A DNA stretch of 64,000 nt from Archangium violaceum. Its GTDB lineage: Bacteria; Myxococcota; Myxococcia; Myxococcales; Myxococcaceae. How positions within the stretch are numbered: position 1 is the first letter of the stretch; every line of letters begins with the position of its first letter. The position numbers and the translations under genes are program-made. Below are positions 58,284 through 64,000 of the stretch, piece by piece. Where the stretch lies: NCBI RefSeq assembly GCF_016887565.1, contig NZ_CP069396.1, forward strand, positions 8,166,001 through 8,230,000, in the 5' to 3' direction. The notes under the pieces were generated by a model. That model was given only the letters and a program-made list of their open reading frames with translations. It did not search any database and had not been told where the DNA came from.

Positions 58284-60197
58284 ATGGCATTGGGTCTCGA
58301 AACCGTAGGCAGGAAGCTCCTGTGGAGCGTCGCCCTGCCCGGGCTGCTCGCGGCCGTCCTGGGCATCGGCTACTTCTGGCGTGAGGCCCAACGAGCGGCC
58401 CAGGACGCCACCCAGGACGAGGCCCTGGTGCTCACGGAGTTCATCGGCACCCACTTCCGGCTGCCCACGCCCCAGGGTCTGCCGCCCCACTCGCCGGTGG
58501 CCGAGCTGCTGCGCTCGGAGACGCGGCTGCTGCGCGCCACGGCGGAGCTGGACATCGTGTCGCCGGACGGGCGCATCCTCTGGTCCTCCCGGCCCGAGGA
58601 GGTGGGCACCCGCCACCCCAAGGCCGCGCTGCTGGCGGAGTCCGATCAGGAGAGGAGCTTCTCGGACGCCCAGGCGACGGAAGTCATCCGCCCACTCGGT
58701 GGAAAGGACTGCGCGGGCTGTCACGTGGACGCGGCGATGCGTCCCCTGGGAGTCCTGCACCTGCGGGTGAGCGAGCCCGTGGTGCACCGCGAGCTCACCG
58801 AGGCCCTGGGCGGCGGACTGGTGGCGGTGCTGGTGCTGGGCACCATGCTGATCGTCGCCACCGGGGTGTCTCTGCACCTCTTCCTCACGCGGCCCCTGCG
58901 CCGGCTGACGGCCGCCATGCGCCGCGCCGAGGAGGGAGACTTCCTGGTGCGCGCCGAGGTGCGGGGCACGGATGAGATCTCCCGGCTCGGCTCGGCCTTC
59001 AACGCCATGCTGGCGCGCATCACCTCCATGAAGGCCGAGGAGATCGACACCCACCGGGATCTCCAGGTGACGAAGTGGAAGCTGTCCCTCAAGGAGGAGC
59101 TGGAGGAGCGCATCGCCGAGCTGGCCCTGCTCTTCGACGTGGCGCGCTCGGTCAACTCCACCATCGAGCTGTCCGAGCTGCTCTCGCGCATCACCCAGCT
59201 GGTGCCCGAGCGGCTCCACATCCCGCACTTCTCCACCATGCTCGTCAACGCGGACGGAGTGCTGGAGATCAAGAGCACCTTCCCGGCGGATCCGGCCCTG
59301 GATGGGATGACCTTCCAGATCGGCGAGGGTGCATGCGGGCGCGCGGCGGAGACGCACCGGGCGGTGTACGTGCCGGACGTCACGGACCCCTCGAGCGTGT
59401 TCGCCCGGCGCGCGCTGCTGCCGGGACACGAGGCCGGCGCGCTGCTGTGCGTGCCCATGGTGCACATGGACTCGGTGCTGGGCGTGCTCAACTTCCGGCG
59501 CCCGGAGGTGGCCAGCTTCGCCCCCGAGGAGCTGGAGCTGCTCAGCGCGGTGGCCGACCAGGTCGCCACGGCGGTGAAGAACGCCATGCTCCACGCCGAG
59601 GCGGTGAAGCTCACCATGACGGACCCGCTCACCGGGGTGCCCAACCGCCGCCACCTCTTCGCGCGCCTGGAGTTGGAGGTGGCACGCGCGCAGCGCTTCG
59701 GCTCGCCGGTGTCCATCCTCATGGTGGACATCGACCACTTCAAGAAGCTCAACGACGCCGCGGGCCACCGCGCCGGTGACGAAACGCTGCGCAAGGTCTG
59801 CGACGTGCTGCGCGCCCGCGTGCGCAAGGTGGACACGCTCGCGCGCTACGGCGGCGAGGAGTTCATGCTGGTGCTGTCCCAGGTGTCCAAGGACGACGCC
59901 TACGACGTGGCCGAGAAGCTGCGGCGCGCCGTGGCCGAGGCCCCCCAGCTCGCCGCCCCCACCCAGCCCGGCGGCCACATCACCGTCTCCATCGGCGTGG
60001 CCACCATCCCCACCGACGCCTCCAGCCAGGACACCCTGGTGGATTGCGCCGACGCCGCCCTCTACGCCAGCAAGCGCGGCGGGCGCAACCGCGTCACCTG
60101 CTACGAGGCCGGCATGGAGCTCCACCCGGGCCGCGAGCGCGGGCTCTCCCGTCCCAACGATCCCTCCTCGCCCACTCCGTCCGTGGCCAAGGCCTGA
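58284..60197 (+). CDS. Diguanylate cyclase with periplasmic heme-c motif, HAMP and GAF domains
   Basis: 637-residue inner-membrane sensor that would make c-di-GMP. N-terminal helix (ALPGLLAAVLGIGYFW), a periplasmic domain of ~150 residues with one heme-attachment motif CAGCH at 143-147 (GGKDCAGCHVDAAMRPLG), a second helix (GGLVAVLVLGTMLIVATGVS), HAMP (LTRPLRRLTAAMRRAEEGDF), GAF at ~285-440 (LFDVARSVNSTIELSELLSR), and a C-terminal GGDEF domain with GGEEF near 522-526. The upstream RKVD is a proper RxxD inhibitory site five residues before GGEEF. A covalently bound heme suggests sensing of redox state or a gas such as NO or O2. It is divergent from pgeF and 39 bp before the lipoxygenase. Confidence 0.88.
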   Translation: MALGLETVGRKLLWSVALPGLLAAVLGIGYFWREAQRAAQDATQDEALVLTEFIGTHFRLPTPQGLPPHSPVAELLRSETRLLRATAELDIVSPDGRILWSSRPEEVGTRHPKAALLAESDQERSFSDAQATEVIRPLGGKDCAGCHVDAAMRPLGVLHLRVSEPVVHRELTEALGGGLVAVLVLGTMLIVATGVSLHLFLTRPLRRLTAAMRRAEEGDFLVRAEVRGTDEISRLGSAFNAMLARITSMKAEEIDTHRDLQVTKWKLSLKEELEERIAELALLFDVARSVNSTIELSELLSRITQLVPERLHIPHFSTMLVNADGVLEIKSTFPADPALDGMTFQIGEGACGRAAETHRAVYVPDVTDPSSVFARRALLPGHEAGALLCVPMVHMDSVLGVLNFRRPEVASFAPEELELLSAVADQVATAVKNAMLHAEAVKLTMTDPLTGVPNRRHLFARLELEVARAQRFGSPVSILMVDIDHFKKLNDAAGHRAGDETLRKVCDVLRARVRKVDTLARYGGEEFMLVLSQVSKDDAYDVAEKLRRAVAEAPQLAAPTQPGGHITVSIGVATIPTDASSQDTLVDCADAALYASKRGGRNRVTCYEAGMELHPGRERGLSRPNDPSSPTPSVAKA

Positions 60198-60236
60198 CCT
60201 GGCGCGAGGTGGACCTCCCTCTGGTACCCTCCGCGA

Positions 60237-62303
60237 ATGCTCGCACCGCTGCGCCGCCTGTTGTCTGCTCTGGGTCTCCAGAATCGAGACACCCCATCAG
60301 ACCTCCTCGAGCCCGCGGAGCTGGCCAGGTGGTACTCGGGCCTGGGTCCCGACGAGCGCGCCGCCGTCAGTCGTGAGCTCGCCTCGCGCGTCCGCGCGCC
60401 CCGCCCCCTCCGCGACCCCGCCACCCTGCCCGCCGTCGCCACCGGACGCCTGATCTTCGAGCACGACGGCCCCCAGGGTCCCATTCCCCTGCACCACCTC
60501 AAGGTCGAGCTGTGGGACCGGGATCCCGGCGCGCCGGACGACTTCCTGGGCGAGGGCTTCACGGACGACGACGGGCACTTCGCGGTCCGTTACGATCCCG
60601 CCGACGCGGGGCTGGGAGATTTGCCGGACCTGGAGCTTCGCTTCTTCGAGCCCCAGCACACCTTCCGCAAGGACGGGCGGATCGTGGAGTCCTGGCGGCG
60701 CATCGGCGCGCAACGGGGCCCCGATGACCACGGCGGGCACTCCTACGACTTCGGCACCCTCCGGCTCCCCTACTGGGAATACGATCCGTCGACGCCCCTG
60801 GCCCGGCTGCTCGTCACCGAGCAGGGCACTCCCCCGACGGCCTACGCCCCGGGACGTTCGCTGGCGATGCTGAAGGCGGTCGCCCCCATCGAGCTCGTCA
60901 AGCGTCAGCACCTGCTCCAGATCCGCCTCGGTCGAGCCCCCAGCATCGCCGGGTTGCAGGCCGACTATCCCGAGCCGATGACGGTCCGCATGGAGCGACA
61001 GGAGCCGGGCTCCACTCGCGGTGACGCCTTCTTCGGCGAACGGCTCCTCAACGGCATGTTCGCGACGGTCATGGACCGCGATCCCGAGGCGCCCGGCGAT
61101 CCCAGTGCCTTCCGGCTCTACTTCCCCTGGAACGCCTACGAGCAGGACGGCCTCCACTGCCAGCCCGACGTCGACGTGCGGCTGCGCCTGGTGGAGGGCC
61201 GGCTCCTGCCCGTGCGCATCATCCTGGGACTCCGGGAACCGGGGGCGACGGCGCCCGGCTCGCCCACCACGCGCCGGACCTTCACGCCGGAGGATGGCGC
61301 CAGATGGGAGGCCGCCAAGCGCATCGCACGGGTGAGCGCGACACTGGACACCGAGCTGGGCAACCACCTCGGGCAGTGCCACTTCAACGTCGAGCAGTAC
61401 GCCATCGCCGCGCACCGCAACCTGCGGCGCAACCCCCTCCGCTGGTTGCTCATGCCCCACATGCGGGAGGTGGTCCTGATCAACCACTCCGCCAACGGGT
61501 TCCTGGTGGGGCCGAACGGTTACATCACCCGCGCCAGCGCGTTGACCGAGCGGAGCGTCGATGCGCGGCTGCTCCACCTGATGGGCAGCTACGACTGGCG
61601 GGGCTTCGCGCCCGCGGCGCCGGTGTGCGAGGGGCACCGCTACGCCCACGCCGCGCAGCTGTTCTGGCGGGTGCTCGGGGAGCACGTCGACGCCTTCTTC
61701 GCCGAGCACGGCGGCGCGGTGGAGGCCCAATGGCGGGAGGTGCGCCGCTTCTCGGACGACCTCGTGGCCCACTCGGTGCCCGCCTTCGTGTGCCGCTATC
61801 TCCGGGCGCGGGTGTCGGGGAAGGACGCTCCGTGGTTCGTCCGGTCCGAGCGCATGGACCTGGACGCGAAGGCCGCCGAGCCACCGCCCAAGGCCGTCAG
61901 CGCGGTGACCCATACCGACGTCCCCCAGCCCGGCGAGCTGGACGCGCTCAAGCAGCTGTGCCGCTACGTCATCTTCTTCGCGACCTTCCGGCACGCCTGG
62001 GCCAACAACCTCCAGTGGGAAGACGCCGGAGAGGTCCTCTACTCCAGCCTGGGGCTGCGCTGGGGCAAGGGAGGAGGACTCCCGGAGAGCGAGGAGGATC
62101 TGGACGCCGCCCCTCCTCCGGACGAGGCGACCGAGATGCTGTGGATCTCCTGGATGCTGTCCAAGACCAACTACGGCTTCCTCCTGGCCAACGAGGAGGA
62201 CGACGTGCATCCGCGGCTGGTGGAGCTGCTCCGGGCCCGCGCCGCCGAGTTCGCGGCGCTGGGCCTGGACGTCAGGACGATCAGCTCCCGCATCAACATC
62301 TGA
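60237..62303 (+). CDS. Lipoxygenase with N-terminal transthyretin-like domain
   Basis: Non-heme iron dioxygenase of polyunsaturated fatty acids, 688 residues. Iron ligands are readable: His377 and His382 (NHLGQCHFN), His586 and Asn590 (FRHAWANN), and the C-terminal Ile688 (SSRINI). The surrounding block NVEQYAIAAHRNLRRNPLRW and LLMPHMREVVLINHSANGFL is classic. The N-terminal part (~65-160) is not the plant/animal PLAT domain. It looks like a small Ig/transthyretin-type domain (PLHHLKVELWDRDPGAPDDF, LGEGFTDDDGHFAVRYD). No signal peptide was seen. The product, regiospecificity and lipid substrate are unknown; roles in host or prey interaction or signalling are only inference. It ends 15 bp from the convergent degP-like gene. 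Confidence 0.9.
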   Translation: MLAPLRRLLSALGLQNRDTPSDLLEPAELARWYSGLGPDERAAVSRELASRVRAPRPLRDPATLPAVATGRLIFEHDGPQGPIPLHHLKVELWDRDPGAPDDFLGEGFTDDDGHFAVRYDPADAGLGDLPDLELRFFEPQHTFRKDGRIVESWRRIGAQRGPDDHGGHSYDFGTLRLPYWEYDPSTPLARLLVTEQGTPPTAYAPGRSLAMLKAVAPIELVKRQHLLQIRLGRAPSIAGLQADYPEPMTVRMERQEPGSTRGDAFFGERLLNGMFATVMDRDPEAPGDPSAFRLYFPWNAYEQDGLHCQPDVDVRLRLVEGRLLPVRIILGLREPGATAPGSPTTRRTFTPEDGARWEAAKRIARVSATLDTELGNHLGQCHFNVEQYAIAAHRNLRRNPLRWLLMPHMREVVLINHSANGFLVGPNGYITRASALTERSVDARLLHLMGSYDWRGFAPAAPVCEGHRYAHAAQLFWRVLGEHVDAFFAEHGGAVEAQWREVRRFSDDLVAHSVPAFVCRYLRARVSGKDAPWFVRSERMDLDAKAAEPPPKAVSAVTHTDVPQPGELDALKQLCRYVIFFATFRHAWANNLQWEDAGEVLYSSLGLRWGKGGGLPESEEDLDAAPPPDEATEMLWISWMLSKTNYGFLLANEEDDVHPRLVELLRARAAEFAALGLDVRTISSRINI

Positions 62304-62318
62304 GCGGGGTGAGCGGGC

Positions 62319-63782
62319 TCAGGGGACGCGCAGGGCGCGCAGGAAGCGCCCGCCACCCGGTGTCTCCACGCGCAGCAGCAGCGTGCTGCCCGGGGACGCC
62401 TTGCGGATGAGCTTCGCCAGCTCCTCGGCGTTGCGCACCGGCTTGCGATCCACCTCCACCACCACCATGCCCGGCTCCAGCTCCGCGCGCTCCGCCGGCG
62501 AGCCCGGCAGCACGTCCGTCACCAGCGCGCCCTGCGTCGACGTCAGCCCCGTGCGCTCCACGATGCGCGGATCCACGTTGCTCAGCGACACGCCCACGCG
62601 CGCCTTCGAGGACTGCTCGGTCTCCTCGTCGCCACCGCGGCGCTGGCGCACGCTCACCCCCTCCAGGTCCGGCCGCGTCCCGAGCTGCACCTTCAGCTCC
62701 TGCCGCTTGCCGTCCCGGAACACGTCCAGCACCGAGGTGGTGCCCGGCTTCTTCAGCGCCACCGTGCGGGTGAGCTCACCGCCCGAGCCCACCTTCCGCC
62801 CGTCGATGGCCACGATGACGTCATCCGCCCTCATGCCGGCCTTGCCCGCCGGGGAGTTGTCGTTCACCTGCGACACGATGGCGCCCTCGTTCACGGGCAG
62901 CGACATCGCCTTGGCCAGGTCGCCCGTCAGATCCTGGATGCCGATGCCCAGCCACGCGCGCGTCACCGCGCCGTCCTTCTCCAGCTGCGGCAGCAGCGCC
63001 TTCACCATGTTGCTCGGCACCGCGAAGCCGATGCCCGTGCCACCACCCACGATGGCGGTGTTGATGCCCACCACCTCGCCCTTCATGTTGAAGAGCGGGC
63101 CACCCGAGTTGCCCGGGTTGATGGCGGCGTCCGTCTGGAGGAAGTCGTCATACGGGCCGGAGTGGATGTCGCGCGCCCTCGCCGACAGGATGCCGCTGCT
63201 CACGCTCGAGGCCAGCCCGAACGGGTTGCCGATGGCCAACAGCCAGTCACCCACGCGCAGCGCGTCCGAGTCTCCCAGCTTCACGAACGGCAGGTTCTCC
63301 ACCTTGCCCTGGAGCTGGATGAGCGCCACGTCGGTGAGCGGATCCCTCCCGACGATCTTCGCGTCGAAGCTGCGCCCGTCGTCCATGCGGACGCGGATCG
63401 TCACCGCTCCTTCGATGACGTGATTGTTGGTCAACACCAGGCCCTTGGGGTCGATGATGAAGCCCGAGCCCGCGCCCTGGCGGAGCTGCTCGCGCCTCTG
63501 ACCCTGGCCTCCGCCTCCGTTTCCGAAGAAGCGATCGAAGAGGGGATTGTCCTGTCCGAAGCCCTCGGACCTGGAGGCCTTGGCTTGCACGTCCACGTTG
63601 ACGACGGCGCCCTTCACCGACTCCACGAGCGGGGCCAGCGAAGGCAGGGCCTGCGCTTCCCGGGTGGCGGGCTGGACGGGGTTGGAGGACGGAGCCGCCG
63701 TCTGGGCGGGCGCGAGGATCGGCAGCGCGAGGACGAGAGCACCCGCGAGGGCGCTCTTCTGGGGGTTCAGTCGCTTGGTCAT
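62319..63782 (-). CDS. DegP/HtrA-type periplasmic serine protease with two PDZ domains
   Basis: 487-residue exported protease-chaperone for misfolded envelope proteins. Signal peptide MTKRLNPQKSALAGALVLAL with cleavage after APA. Protease domain with His in LVLTNNHVIEGA, Asp in RDPLTDVALIQL, and Ser in DAAINPGNSGGPLFNMKG. The Q-linker region has GFGQDNPLFDRFFGNGGGGQ. Two PDZ domains follow (WLGIGIQDLTGDLAKAM to DVFRDGKRQELKVQLG; VGVSLSNVDPRIVERTGL to the end). I chose the ATG at 63782 with GGGAGAG upstream; the longer frame adds non-signal residues. It could be named degP or degQ, as two PDZ domains do not separate these. The convergent lipoxygenase is 15 bp away. Confidence 0.9.
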   Translation of the reverse strand: MTKRLNPQKSALAGALVLALPILAPAQTAAPSSNPVQPATREAQALPSLAPLVESVKGAVVNVDVQAKASRSEGFGQDNPLFDRFFGNGGGGQGQRREQLRQGAGSGFIIDPKGLVLTNNHVIEGAVTIRVRMDDGRSFDAKIVGRDPLTDVALIQLQGKVENLPFVKLGDSDALRVGDWLLAIGNPFGLASSVSSGILSARARDIHSGPYDDFLQTDAAINPGNSGGPLFNMKGEVVGINTAIVGGGTGIGFAVPSNMVKALLPQLEKDGAVTRAWLGIGIQDLTGDLAKAMSLPVNEGAIVSQVNDNSPAGKAGMRADDVIVAIDGRKVGSGGELTRTVALKKPGTTSVLDVFRDGKRQELKVQLGTRPDLEGVSVRQRRGGDEETEQSSKARVGVSLSNVDPRIVERTGLTSTQGALVTDVLPGSPAERAELEPGMVVVEVDRKPVRNAEELAKLIRKASPGSTLLLRVETPGGGRFLRALRVP

Positions 63783-63901
63783 GGTCTCTCCCGAGATAAG
63801 ACGGAAAGACTTCAAGGCAAGGCAGACCCGCCCTGCCTGCACGACTGGGAAACAGTGCGGCGCCCCTTCTCTTCCCGAGAAAGACCGCGAGCGTGTAGGA
63901 G

Positions 63902-64000
63902 TTACACCCCCAGCAACAGGGCGAGTGCCCCGGGCTGGCCCGGTTCGAGGGCGAACAGCAGCCGCTCGCGCAGCACCTTCAGCTCCTCGTAGCCCATCTC
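63902..64000 (-). CDS. 3' end of a gene (C-terminal 32 residues)
   Basis: Frame entering from the right edge and ending in TAA at 63902-63904. It reads MGYEELKVLRERLLFALEPG and then QPGALALLLGV, a helix-rich tail. Codon choice (third-position G/C) is that of a real gene. Too little is present to assign a family. Confidence 0.55.
   Translation of the reverse strand, partial: EMGYEELKVLRERLLFALEPGQPGALALLLGV

Overview
The window is high-GC, gene-dense DNA from a predatory, gliding deltaproteobacterium, most likely a myxobacterium of the Cystobacter/Archangium kind. Indicators are a TolQ-TolR-TolR set with the signature of the AglRQS gliding motor, a large share of lipoproteins and secreted proteins, a secreted GH44 endoglucanase, an AfsR-like ATPase regulator, a bacterial lipoxygenase, and a K/A-rich histone-like tail on topoisomerase I. 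I saw no rRNA, tRNA, CRISPR array or complete insertion sequence.

Layout. 1-5.0 kb (minus strand): 3'-truncated GH44 endoglucanase behind an L-arabinose ABC transporter (araF-araG-araH), opposite an AfsR/SARP-like regulator. 7-9 kb: folD and a TerB/DnaJ co-chaperone. 8.7-13.9 kb (minus): methionine operon metL-metI-metC preceded by a sigma70-like promoter and a methionine-rich leader peptide with mutually exclusive RNA pairings, which is a strong candidate attenuator. 14-18.5 kb: hypothetical gene, Uma2 nuclease, Smr protein, adenosine-deaminase-like protein, pyrD. 18.6-24.8 kb (minus): secreted DUF4097-like protein, glycosyltransferase and O-antigen ligase pair, DUF6178 protein, engB, tetraheme cytochrome c. 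24.9-28.1 kb: secreted protein, coaE, SDR enzyme, EGF-like lipoprotein. 28.1-28.4 kb: a pair of inverted REP-like palindromes.

28.4-55 kb (minus) carries parts of an ancient housekeeping order, dprA-topA-trmFO-xerC-hslV-hslU, followed by argD. It is interrupted twice: by dksA-like plus aglRQS between topA and trmFO, and by an 11-kb block between xerC and hslV. That block is bounded by a 49-bp imperfect direct repeat (46/49 identical) of the 3' end of xerC, which is the expected scar of an element inserted at the end of xerC. The cargo is three paralogous secreted proteins with C-terminal Hint (hedgehog/intein) domains, a subtilisin-like protease, an SBBP-repeat lipoprotein, a single-pass membrane protein, a beta-rich secreted protein, and a divergent membrane-anchored protein that resembles the N-terminal region of animal vitellogenin/MTP-type lipid-transfer proteins followed by HEAT-like helices. 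I regard this block as the best candidate for an undescribed system.

55-64 kb: envelope and signalling genes (LysM protein, YbgF-like lipoprotein, pgeF), a diguanylate cyclase with a periplasmic CxxCH heme motif, a lipoxygenase with an N-terminal transthyretin-like domain, a DegP-like protease and the 3' end of one more gene. Start codons were chosen from Shine-Dalgarno spacing and domain starts, so several are shorter than the longest open frame. All family assignments come from reading motifs by eye, without database searches.
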